The translations under genes and the position numbers were made by a program. A DNA stretch of 12,151 bases from Thiomargarita sp. (GTDB lineage: Bacteria; Pseudomonadota; Gammaproteobacteria; Beggiatoales; Beggiatoaceae), in NCBI GenBank assembly GCA_020721025.1, contig DYNO01000095.1, positions 1-12,151 of the forward strand, read 5' to 3'. Under the pieces are notes generated by a model. It was not told the DNA's origin, made no database searches, and saw nothing but the letters and a program-made list of their open reading frames with translations. Positions 5,394 through 12,092 of the stretch are shown here, piece after piece (position 1 is the first letter of the stretch; the number at the start of each line of letters is the position of its first letter).

Positions 5394-6860
5394 GTGTACA
5401 TAGTAATGATAAGTTCAGAATGTGCGCCGGTTGCCAAAGTGGGGGGACTCGGTGACGTGGTGCAAGGATTGTCGCGAGAACTGGCGCTGCGCGGCAATAA
5501 CGTGGAAATTATTTTGCCCAAATACGACTGTATGCGGCATGACCGTATTTCTGATTTGAACAAAGTGTATGAAGGGCTATGGGTTCCGTTTTATGACCGC
5601 TGGATTCATTGTGACGTTTACAGCGGCACGGTTGATCATCTTAAGTGTTTGTTTATTGAACCTCATTCCGAACACAATTTTTTCAATCGCGGAATTTTTT
5701 ACGGAAATTATGACGATGCGGCGCGGTTTGCCTTTTTTTCTCGGGCAGCATTGGAATTGATGCTAAAAACCAATCGACACCCAGATATAATTCACTGTCA
5801 CGATTGGCAAACAGGCTTGGTACCTGTCTTACTTTTTGAGATATATCAACGCTTAGGCATGTCTCACCCTCGCGTCTGTTATACCTTGCACAATGTTGGG
5901 CATCAAGGCGTAACTGGGGTGCATATTTTGAAACAAGTGGGATTGAATCAAAATCATCTATTCACAGCAGATCGTCTGAAAGATCATACCTATAACAATG
6001 CGATCAATCTGATGAAAGGGGGAATTGTTTTTTCTAATTTTGTCACCACCGTATCGCCGACCTATGCCAATGAAATTCATTACACCGAGTTGGGCAAGGG
6101 GCTACAAACCACGTTACAACAACACAGTGGAAAATTTGGCGGCGTGTTGAATGGGATTGATTACAGCGTGTGGAATTCAGAAATTGACCCACTCGTACCC
6201 CATCAATACGGAGTTCATACGCTTAATGAAAAGGTGAAAAACAAGACCGCGTTGCGAGAACGTTTGATGCTACAACCAGATTTCAAACCAATTATTGCTG
6301 TGGTCAGCCGGCTCGACGCTCAAAAAGGAACACATCTGATTTTGCACAGTATTTTTTATGCCCTGCAAAACCGCGCCCAATTTGTCCTTTTAGGTTCTGC
6401 CTCTGAGCCACACATTAATGCACAATTTTGGGACGTAAAGCGTCGCGTCAATGATAATCCAGACTGTCATTTAGAATTAAGTTACAATGAAGAATTGGCG
6501 CATCTGATTTATGCTGGAGCAGACATGATATTAATCCCCAGCATCTACGAACCTTGTGGCTTGACGCAACTGATTGGGCTAAAATACGGCACTGTCCCCA
6601 TCGTGCGTAGAACTGGCGGTTTGGCGGATACTGTGTTTGATGCCAACTATTCAGATCGACCTTTTGAAGAAAGAAACGGTTATGTATTCAACGATTTAGA
6701 CAATCAAGCCCTAGAATCCGCACTCAGTCGCGCCTTGGGCTTGTGGTACAAATACCCACGATATTTCAGGCAACTGCAAGAAAGCGGTATGAATCAAGAC
6801 TATTCATGGAATTATTCGGGCAATCATTACCTGAATATTTATAACTTCATTAAAGCCTAA
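5394..6860 (+). CDS. glgA: Glycogen synthase (ADP-glucose type, GT5), cyanobacterial GlgA2-like
   Basis: The enzyme adds glucose from ADP-glucose to the non-reducing end of alpha-1,4-glucan during glycogen synthesis. This 488-residue protein has the family start MYIVMISSECAPVAKVGGLG, with the ADP-glucose loop KVGGLGDVV at 15-23. HDWQTGLVP begins at residue 136, and the C-terminal lobe carries SRLDAQKGTHL, the catalytic EPCGLTQL and RRTGGLADTV. Segments such as LPKYDCMRHD and IEPHSEHNFFNRG match, as I remember them, the second glycogen synthase of cyanobacteria rather than the E. coli form. The GTG at 5394 gives the family N-terminus and has AGGA 8 nt upstream. No other glg gene is adjacent. 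Confidence 0.93.
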   Translation: MYIVMISSECAPVAKVGGLGDVVQGLSRELALRGNNVEIILPKYDCMRHDRISDLNKVYEGLWVPFYDRWIHCDVYSGTVDHLKCLFIEPHSEHNFFNRGIFYGNYDDAARFAFFSRAALELMLKTNRHPDIIHCHDWQTGLVPVLLFEIYQRLGMSHPRVCYTLHNVGHQGVTGVHILKQVGLNQNHLFTADRLKDHTYNNAINLMKGGIVFSNFVTTVSPTYANEIHYTELGKGLQTTLQQHSGKFGGVLNGIDYSVWNSEIDPLVPHQYGVHTLNEKVKNKTALRERLMLQPDFKPIIAVVSRLDAQKGTHLILHSIFYALQNRAQFVLLGSASEPHINAQFWDVKRRVNDNPDCHLELSYNEELAHLIYAGADMILIPSIYEPCGLTQLIGLKYGTVPIVRRTGGLADTVFDANYSDRPFEERNGYVFNDLDNQALESALSRALGLWYKYPRYFRQLQESGMNQDYSWNYSGNHYLNIYNFIKA

Positions 6861-6919
6861 CCGTGAAGTAGTGATAATCATAAAACCAACTTGACAAAAC
6901 GATAACTTATTGAGAAACT

Positions 6920-6935
6920 GTCACATTACGTCACA
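6920..6935. repeat. Direct repeat GTCACA-N4-GTCACA
   Basis: Two GTCACA hexamers begin 10 bp apart (6920 and 6930), one helical turn, about 60 bp after glgA. The spacing would suit a dimeric regulator bound on one DNA face. No promoter is clearly associated, and chance is possible. Confidence 0.2.
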
Positions 6936-6981
6936 GCAATGCACTCAATCTAAGACTATCTCGATGTCAATACCAAAATTC

Positions 6982-7026
6982 TTAACAAACATTAATAACA
7001 TTTTCCATGACATTAATGTTTGTTAA
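6982..7026. repeat. Perfect 15-bp inverted repeat between glgA and olsB
   Basis: TTAACAAACATTAAT (6982-6996) is followed after 15 bp by its exact reverse complement (7012-7026). The spacer itself contains CAT...ATG that can extend the structure. Neither strand has a T tract after the stem, so it is not a typical intrinsic terminator. It may be a large operator, an mRNA-stabilising 3' hairpin for glgA, or the ends of a tiny element. It is AT-rich but far longer than expected by chance. Confidence 0.6.
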
Positions 7027-7078
7027 AAATAGGTCAGCTTTCGGTCAATGTCGCTCTCATTATTTGAAAAATAAATAG

Positions 7079-7206
7079 ATAAGTTTAGGAGTTACGCAGT
7101 TGAATCGTTACTCAATTGATTTTATTAAAATATCAACAAATCGATCAAAATACTAACTTTTTGAATAAATTGAAAATTAGATTTGAACTGCGTAACTCCT
7201 AAAGTT
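7079..7206. mobile_element. 128-bp MITE-like element with terminal inverted repeats
   Basis: The left end 7079-7107 contains AAGTTTAGGAGTTACGCAGT. The right end 7180-7206 is, reversed, AACTTTAGGAGTTACGCAGT followed by TCAAATC. The arms agree over about 26 bp with one internal base change and one indel. The centre is AT-rich without a frame. Solitary end copies occur elsewhere in the window. Structure and size fit a non-autonomous miniature element, but no target duplication is obvious and no matching transposase is present. Confidence 0.6.
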
Positions 7207-7211
7207 GTATT
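7183..7211 (+). promoter_or_regulatory. Putative sigma70 promoter for olsBA, formed at the element's right end
   Basis: TTGAAC (7183-7188) lies within the right inverted repeat. It is 17 bp from TGTATT (7206-7211), which matches the -10 consensus at four of six positions and starts at the element's last base. The predicted start near 7218 leaves an 80-nt leader before olsB. Confidence 0.35.
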
Positions 7212-7253
7212 CACACCGATAAAAATTCACGTTGAATTCACAAATCAACCTAG

Positions 7254-7275
7254 CAATGTTCAAACAATGTTCAAA
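7254..7275. promoter_or_regulatory. Tandem perfect 11-bp repeat, candidate Pho-box-like regulator site
   Basis: CAATGTTCAAA occurs twice head-to-tail (7254-7264 and 7265-7275). An 11-bp direct-repeat period, with a TGT core followed by an A-rich part, is the architecture of PhoB sites. The bases match the PhoB consensus only partly. It lies 23 bp before olsB, whose homologues in other bacteria are induced by phosphate starvation. Binding by PhoB is inference. Confidence 0.35.
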
Positions 7276-7298
7276 TTAGACACCAGCAGGGTTTTGAC

Positions 7299-8084
7299 AT
7301 GAGTGAGGAAGGTACGTTGGAGCCAGAACGTAGCCAACAAAGATTCTCTGTCAGTCTCGCGAGCAACCTAGATGAAGTTCGCGAGGCACAAGCACTGCGT
7401 TATCAAGTGTTTGCTGAAGAAATGGGCGCGACTTTAGAAACAACTCTTCCCTTGCATGACGTGGATAAATTTGATACCTATTGTCATCATGTTTTAGTCC
7501 GCGACCAAAATGCTGGCAAAGTTGTCGGTTGTACGCGGATTTTAACCAGTGAAGAAGCGAAAATTTCTGGTGGATTCTACTCACAATCTGAATTCGACCT
7601 CAGCCAAATTCTAGCACTCCCGGCAAAATTTATGGAAGTTGGTCGGACGTGCGTTCACAGTGATTATCGCAATGGCTTGATTATCAGTTTATTATGGTCG
7701 CAAGTGGCAAAATTTATGGCAGAGCATGGAGTAGATTATCTCATGGGGTGCGCCAGTATTCCGCTGCGAGATGATCGACGCAATCCATTATTTTCTGAAT
7801 TAATTGAACGACATAGCACCGGTTCTCATCTACGGGTCTATCCCAAAGTTCCGTTACGACAAGACAATGAAAATAGTGAACCTCCATTGTCTATTCCGCC
7901 CTTGTTGAGAGCTTATTTGCGATTAGGTGCCCAAATTTGTGGCGAACCTTGTTGGGATGCCAATTTTAAAGTCGCTGATGTTTTTATTTTAGTTGGATTT
8001 GAAAATTTACAAAAACGTTATATACGTCACTTTTTCGACCGCTTACACACGAACCTCCCAAAATTTCATGAAATTGTTGCGTAA
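7299..8084 (+). CDS. olsB: Lyso-ornithine lipid synthase-like N-acyltransferase (OlsB family)
   Basis: OlsB transfers a 3-hydroxyacyl chain from acyl carrier protein to the alpha-amino group of ornithine, the first step of ornithine lipid synthesis at the inner membrane. The 261-residue protein has the GNAT-like acyltransferase fold expected of the family. Visible blocks are EAQALRYQVFAEEMGA (29-44), KVVGCTRIL (74-82), the conserved FMEVGRTCVHSDYR (111-124) and YLMGCASIPL (147-156). The ATG at 7299 has AGGG 7 nt upstream. The next gene, an O-acyltransferase, overlaps its end by 17 bp, as expected for a coupled OlsB-OlsA pair. Alternatives are a generic COG3176 'hemolysin-like' acyltransferase or the exosortase-linked acyltransferase branch; no exosortase gene is nearby. 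Confidence 0.75.
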   Translation: MSEEGTLEPERSQQRFSVSLASNLDEVREAQALRYQVFAEEMGATLETTLPLHDVDKFDTYCHHVLVRDQNAGKVVGCTRILTSEEAKISGGFYSQSEFDLSQILALPAKFMEVGRTCVHSDYRNGLIISLLWSQVAKFMAEHGVDYLMGCASIPLRDDRRNPLFSELIERHSTGSHLRVYPKVPLRQDNENSEPPLSIPPLLRAYLRLGAQICGEPCWDANFKVADVFILVGFENLQKRYIRHFFDRLHTNLPKFHEIVA

Positions 8085-8892
8085 AATCATTGGATTGATA
8101 CTGCTCATCTTGCACGTTATCTTCGGAATCCTATCTTCGACTCTTGTTTTTTCTCGCTGGATTCATCCCTATTTACCCGCGTCCCTGCCCAAGAAATTGG
8201 TGACAACGTGGAGTTGGATACTGTGTAAAATCCTACGGATACGCATTATCTATCGTGGTGAGCGCGTTACAACTCCCTCCCTGTTTGTTGCCAATCACAT
8301 TTCTTGGCTTGACGTGTTCGCGCTATTGGGCACGTTTCACGTTATTTTTATTGTAAAGCAAGAAGTTAGAAACTGGTTTATGCTTGGCTACTTGGTGAAA
8401 ACAGTGGGCAACTTATTCATGCAGCGTGGCACATCGGATTCCTCACAAAAAGCCAACCATGATCTCGCAACTGCCTTGACACAAGGTTACAACGTATTGT
8501 TTTTTCCCGAAGGTACCACCACCGACGGGACGAGTATGAAACGATTTCATGGGCGACTTTTTCAATGTGCAATTCAAACTGAAGTGTGGGTACAACCCAT
8601 TGCACTGCGTTATCCTGTGGGTAATGAACTCAGCACGGTTGCCCCATTCATCGGAGATGACACATTTTCTGACCATGTATGGCGAGTTTTTGGGGAAAAG
8701 GAAATTGTATTGGAAATTTGGTTTTGTCCGCCGATAGCAGCGAAGGACAAGAAACGCAATGAATTAGCCCGTTATACCCATGATCAGATTAGTTACGTGC
8801 TTGAACATCAAGCATTTCTTGCAATATTAGAACTCAACAATTCCAACCTTCAAAACTCCTCGACTCCTTGCGATGATGCAAGTAATGATTAG
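8068..8892 (+). CDS. olsA: 1-acyl-glycerol-3-phosphate-type O-acyltransferase, likely OlsA
   Basis: This 274-residue PlsC-family enzyme carries the acyltransferase motif NHISWLD (H77 and D82, the HX4D pair) and FPEGT at 146-150. A hydrophobic N-terminal segment (about residues 7-26) would anchor it in the inner membrane. Beside an OlsB it most likely adds the second fatty acid to the hydroxyl of lyso-ornithine lipid. It could also act on lysophosphatidic acid. The ATG at 8068 is preferred over a codon 75 bp upstream because it gives a typical MKLLRKIIGL start and overlaps olsB by only 17 bp, which suggests translational coupling. The C-terminal tail after residue 250 is polar and not conserved in appearance. 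Confidence 0.78.
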   Translation: MKLLRKIIGLILLILHVIFGILSSTLVFSRWIHPYLPASLPKKLVTTWSWILCKILRIRIIYRGERVTTPSLFVANHISWLDVFALLGTFHVIFIVKQEVRNWFMLGYLVKTVGNLFMQRGTSDSSQKANHDLATALTQGYNVLFFPEGTTTDGTSMKRFHGRLFQCAIQTEVWVQPIALRYPVGNELSTVAPFIGDDTFSDHVWRVFGEKEIVLEIWFCPPIAAKDKKRNELARYTHDQISYVLEHQAFLAILELNNSNLQNSSTPCDDASND

Positions 8893-9243
8893 AATGCCGT
8901 AAAAAGCACATAACACATTGTAAAAGAAGCATGTTTTGAAGTTACGCATTGACAAAAATAGCGAGTGATCGCTAAAACAATAAGTTATTTAAATTATCGT
9001 CGCGTTTGATCGATAAACTCTTCTGTTTAAAAATAGATTTCATTTATCAACGCGTCGCTTCAACCTTAGAAAACTTCTTTATTCACCGAATAATAGTAAA
9101 AATCATATTAATCGAAAAATATGGTTTAGAACAAAACATTTCCCTCAAGATATACTCGCTATTTGTCACCTTTTTATCGTTTTCGAGCATTATAATATCC
9201 CAAATCTGGTCATTTTAGAATTTAACACGATAGAGATTTCCTC
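8893..9243. other. 350-bp gap before the hydrogenase genes
   Basis: The gap contains a diverged repeat copy (8933-8952) and a perfect small hairpin TAGCGA-GTGA-TCGCTA (8959-8974). On the minus strand that hairpin is followed by TTTTT and would resemble a terminator, although no minus-strand gene precedes it. CGCGTT at 9001 and AACGCG at 9049-9054 form a longer interrupted inverted repeat. A TTG-initiated 70-codon frame (9006-9218) lacks a ribosome binding site and looks like AT-rich noise. No convincing promoter for the hydrogenase genes could be picked. Confidence 0.4.
8933..8952 (+). repeat. GGAGTTACGCAGTT-family repeat, diverged copy 4
   Basis: GTTTTGAAGTTACGCATTGA matches GTTTAGGAGTTACGCAGTTGA of the 7079 element, with two substitutions and a one-base deletion. 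It lies 290 bp upstream of the hydrogenase small subunit and runs in plus orientation. Confidence 0.4.
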
Positions 9244-10041
9244 ATGGCAAATTTAACCGGACTCGCAGCAAAACCCAAAGTTGCGATCCACAAATTCAGT
9301 TCGTGCGATGGGTGTCAATTGGCATTCTTAAATTTGGGGACAAAATTACTGGAACTCATGGAATGGGTAGATGTGGCGAACTTTGTTGAAGCGGGTATTG
9401 CCGATCCTCATGCAAAAGTTGACATTGCGTTTGTCGAAGGGAGTATTTCCACCGAAGCTGAATTGGCACATATTCAACAAATTCGAGAAGATAGTCGGTT
9501 TTTAATCGCGATGGGCGCGTGTGCGACTGCGGGCGGCATTCAAGCATTGCGTAATGTGGGAAAATTGCAAGCATGGACAGAAAGTGTGTATGCCAAACCG
9601 GAATACATTTCGAGTTTAGAAACCGCGACTCCGCTGTCCAAACATGTGCGAGTGGATTTAGAACTTTGGGGCTGCCCAATCAATAGTTATCAGGTACTTG
9701 CAACGGTTCGTTCCTTCCTTTATGGCGTGATGCCCGCTCAAGAGCATGACAAGCTGTGTTTAGAATGTAAACGTAAAAATACCGTGTGTGTGATGGTTGC
9801 CAAAGGTTTGCCGTGCATGGGCCCTGTGACTCATACCGGATGTGGTTCAATTTGTCCCGGTGTGGGGCGCGATTGTTATGCCTGTTATGGGCCCGCGGAA
9901 AACTGCAATACTCCCGCATTTACTCAACGTTTGCAGCAATTAGGGCTTGATAATCAACAAATTGCCCGTCGCTTTTTATTCATCAACAATGCGACCCCCA
10001 CTTTTGCTGAAGCCGGCAAACATGCTCAGGAGAACAGATGA
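9244..10041 (+). CDS. [NiFe]-hydrogenase small (delta) subunit, group 3b-like
   Basis: The small subunit passes electrons from the NiFe site through iron-sulfur clusters. The 265-residue protein has the proximal-cluster cysteines C21 and C24 (KFSSCDGCQL), C93 in GACATAGG and C144 in WGCPIN. A cysteine-rich C-terminus (C172, C175, C182, C191, C200, C204, C211, C214, C221) is enough for two more 4Fe-4S clusters. There is no twin-arginine signal, so the enzyme is cytoplasmic. Length and motifs fit the delta subunit of bidirectional NADP-linked (group 3b, sulfhydrogenase-type) enzymes better than HoxY, which is about 180 residues. The start codon has only a weak GAG upstream. Unusually, the beta and gamma subunits that normally precede it are not next to it. 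Confidence 0.87.
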   Translation: MANLTGLAAKPKVAIHKFSSCDGCQLAFLNLGTKLLELMEWVDVANFVEAGIADPHAKVDIAFVEGSISTEAELAHIQQIREDSRFLIAMGACATAGGIQALRNVGKLQAWTESVYAKPEYISSLETATPLSKHVRVDLELWGCPINSYQVLATVRSFLYGVMPAQEHDKLCLECKRKNTVCVMVAKGLPCMGPVTHTGCGSICPGVGRDCYACYGPAENCNTPAFTQRLQQLGLDNQQIARRFLFINNATPTFAEAGKHAQENR

Positions 10042-11357
10042 TGACTCAGGTTACTCAAGCCTCGCGGCAAATTCACATCAATGTACCCTTACTGACTCGT
10101 GTCGAAGGTGAAGGTGCACTTGACCTCACGATTATGGATAATCAAATCAGTGAGTTAAAATTCAGAATTTTTGAACCGCCCCGTTTTTTTGAAAAATTTG
10201 TCGAAGGGCGTGATTATCAAGAAGTTCCCGATTTGGTTGCGCGTATTTGTGGCTTGTGTCCCGTTGCCTATCAGATGAGTTCGGTGCACGCGATTGAATC
10301 CATTTTCGCGCTGGAAATTACCCCGTGGATTCGCACCATGCGACGGCTGTTTTATTGTGGCGAATGGATTGAAAGTCACTGCGCCCATATTCACCTGCTT
10401 GCTGCGCCAGATTTTCTCGGTTATACCAACGCTCCGGCAATGGCAAAAGATTATCCCGTGTTGGTGCAACGTGGTGTGTATTTGCAACAATTAGGCAATA
10501 AAATCATTAAATTACTTGGTGGGCGTTCGGTGCATCCGGTCGGAGTGCGGGTTGGTGGTTTTCATCGTTCCCCATCGGTAAAAGAAGCGCGGGAATTATT
10601 GGCTGAATTGGAAGTTGCCCTGCCCTTGGCTGAAAAATTAGTGACTTGGGCGACGACGTTGAAAGTGCCTGAAATTTCACAAAAATTCATCAGCGTTTCT
10701 ACCCAGCACCCGTCTGAATATCCGATGAATGAAGGGCGGATCGTGTCAAATGACGGCTTGGACATCGCTATCGCGGATTATGAGCAACATTTTCGAGAAT
10801 TTCAAATCCCTCATTCTACTGCATTATGTTCATTGATGGATGAAAAACCGTATTTAGTTGGACCGCTTGCACGGGTGAATTTGAATTGGCATTTGTTGCC
10901 CGACGTGGTGCGTAACACGGTGAATTCAACGGGTATCGGTATCAGTTTCCCCAGTCAAAATATGTTCGATAGCATTGTGGTTCGAGCGGTTGAAGTCTAT
11001 TACGCATTTTATGAAGCGATTCGGATTTTGAAGGAATATCAAGCGACTGCTGCGCCCTTTGTGCCAGTGGAAATTAAGGCGGGGGTGGGTTATGGTTGTA
11101 CCGAAGCTCCGCGGGGTTTATTGTGGCAACGTTGGGAAATTGATGATACAGGACATGTTGTTTCTGCGAAAATTGTCCCGCCAACCAGCCAAAATCAGGC
11201 GCGGATTGAGCAAGATTTACGCGAGACGTTGGAAGCAATGGGATTGGATAAGGAAACCGACGCATTGCGATTGCGGGCAGAAACGGTCATTCGTAATTAT
11301 GACCCATGTATTTCATGTGCAACGCATTTTCTGAAATTTAATGTAACTCGGTTGTAA
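10038..11357 (+). CDS. [NiFe]-hydrogenase large (alpha) subunit, group 3b-like
   Basis: This 439-residue catalytic subunit binds the NiFe(CN)2CO centre. The four nickel-ligand cysteines are present: C71 and C74 in RICGLCPVAY, and C424 and C427 in DPCISCATH, with H430 closing the motif. RVEGEG near the N-terminus is also conserved. Nine residues (FLKFNVTRL) follow H430, a tail of the sort a maturation endopeptidase removes; no such protease gene is nearby. Two adjacent ATGs are possible. The one at 10038 overlaps the delta stop as ATGA, while 10041 sits 8 nt after AGGAG (10028-10032) and may be the real start. The overlap implies coupled translation of the two subunits. The bidirectional terminator at 11420-11466 ends the unit. 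Confidence 0.9.
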   Translation: MMTQVTQASRQIHINVPLLTRVEGEGALDLTIMDNQISELKFRIFEPPRFFEKFVEGRDYQEVPDLVARICGLCPVAYQMSSVHAIESIFALEITPWIRTMRRLFYCGEWIESHCAHIHLLAAPDFLGYTNAPAMAKDYPVLVQRGVYLQQLGNKIIKLLGGRSVHPVGVRVGGFHRSPSVKEARELLAELEVALPLAEKLVTWATTLKVPEISQKFISVSTQHPSEYPMNEGRIVSNDGLDIAIADYEQHFREFQIPHSTALCSLMDEKPYLVGPLARVNLNWHLLPDVVRNTVNSTGIGISFPSQNMFDSIVVRAVEVYYAFYEAIRILKEYQATAAPFVPVEIKAGVGYGCTEAPRGLLWQRWEIDDTGHVVSAKIVPPTSQNQARIEQDLRETLEAMGLDKETDALRLRAETVIRNYDPCISCATHFLKFNVTRL

Positions 11358-11419
11358 AGAATTTCTTAATTGTTAAAGTTCGTCACTAAATTCAACTTCA
11401 ATCATGCCTGTGTTTCAGA

Positions 11420-11466
11420 CGTAAAAAAAGCCCTATCAATTTCACGTTGACGGGGCTTTTTTATTG
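11420..11466. terminator. Bidirectional intrinsic terminator (copy 1 of a 47-bp duplicate)
   Basis: AAAAAAGCCC and GGGCTTTTTT pair in a strong stem extended by TCAA/TTGA, with a T or A tract on each side. It can therefore stop the hydrogenase transcript on the plus strand and the toxin transcript on the minus strand, whose stop codon is at 11481. The 47 bp recur exactly at 12093-12139. Confidence 0.9.
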
Positions 11467-11480
11467 ATTTCTTGAATGAT

Positions 11481-11852
11481 TTAAGAATCAAATAATATTA
11501 GCGGTTTTACCACCAATTCTTTGATATTTAGCAATTTTATATCCTGAGTCAATAAATCTGCGTGTAAACAATAGGCTGTCGCAACAATGAGCGCGTCCGG
11601 TAATTTTAACTTGTAATGACGACGAAAATGGATGGCAGATTTTTTAATAGATTCATTCAAATCAACAATGGTGACATCTTTCAAGAAATCGTTAATCGCC
11701 TGTTCTTCTTCGATTTTAAGCAACGGATAAGACAACAATTCGATTTCAGTGATCACAGAAATATAAAAACACGCTGAGGGCATCGGTTCAGCCAAACGCC
11801 CCGCCAAAAAATAAAGCACCGTATTGGTATCTAAAACAATATTCACATCCAT
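11481..11852 (-). CDS. vapC: PIN-domain toxin, VapC-like ribonuclease
   Basis: The 123-residue protein is a complete PIN domain, the metal-dependent RNase fold of VapC toxins. The acidic residues expected at the active site are D8 in IVLDTN, E36/E38 in ITEIELLSY, D86 in LPDALIVATA and D104 in LTQDIKLL. The ATG at 11852-11850 overlaps the last 10 bp of the upstream small gene, the usual antitoxin-toxin arrangement with coupled translation. VapC toxins cleave tRNA or rRNA when not bound by antitoxin. The exact target cannot be inferred. Confidence 0.88.
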   Translation of the reverse strand: MDVNIVLDTNTVLYFLAGRLAEPMPSACFYISVITEIELLSYPLLKIEEEQAINDFLKDVTIVDLNESIKKSAIHFRRHYKLKLPDALIVATAYCLHADLLTQDIKLLNIKELVVKPLILFDS

Positions 11853-12064
11853 TCAGCTCGAATATTATTTTGAAATTCTAACGGGTCTTCTCGTAATGTA
11901 ATTTTTCCCGCGTGATGATTGATTGATTTTGGTTGAATTGAATGATCGGTTAACTCGTAATGAATGGTGATTTTTGCGTGTCCAACGGGAATGGAATCAG
12001 GAAGTTGCATAACTAATTGATGATTAACAGGAATTTCTGTTTCTATTTCGTAGCAGGCAGACAT
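11843..12064 (-). CDS. vapB: Putative antitoxin of the VapC-like toxin
   Basis: This 73-residue protein directly precedes and overlaps the PIN toxin by 10 bp. The ATG at 12064-12062 is chosen because GGGA lies about 9 nt upstream. A farther ATG at 12118 would place the start of the gene inside the terminator stem. The N-terminus (YEIETEIPVNHQLVMQLPD) looks like a small beta-rich DNA-binding or dimerisation domain. The C-terminus (ITLREDPLEF and AEWM) is charged, as in toxin-binding tails. I cannot name the antitoxin family. The role rests mainly on its position. Confidence 0.65.
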   Translation of the reverse strand: MSACYEIETEIPVNHQLVMQLPDSIPVGHAKITIHYELTDHSIQPKSINHHAGKITLREDPLEFQNNIRAEWM

Positions 12065-12073
12065 GATTTTTTC

Positions 12074-12085
12074 CCAACTGGTTGG
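12074..12085. promoter_or_regulatory. Inverted repeat before vapB, candidate autoregulatory operator
   Basis: CCAAC (12074-12078) and GTTGG (12081-12085) are separated by TG, and flanking TTC/GAA extends the symmetry. It lies 9 bp upstream of the antitoxin start. Antitoxins of this class commonly repress their own promoter by binding such palindromes. Only the symmetry and position are seen. Confidence 0.4.
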
Positions 12086-12092
12086 AAATATG

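Noticed and set aside
7993..8067. 25-codon upstream extension of the OlsA reading frame
   Set aside because: It lies wholly inside olsB, lacks a ribosome binding site and does not resemble a PlsC-family N-terminus. The ATG at 8068 gives a normal membrane-anchor start.
8959..8974. Small hairpin TAGCGA-GTGA-TCGCTA read as a terminator of olsA
   Set aside because: The T run is on the minus-strand side only, so it cannot be an intrinsic terminator for the plus-strand gene; the stem is only 6 bp.
9006..9218. 70-codon plus-strand frame starting with TTG before the hydrogenase genes
   Set aside because: There is no ribosome binding site, the composition is AT-driven (I, F, L, S rich), no family is recognised, and it ends 25 bp before the real gene. 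More likely noise.
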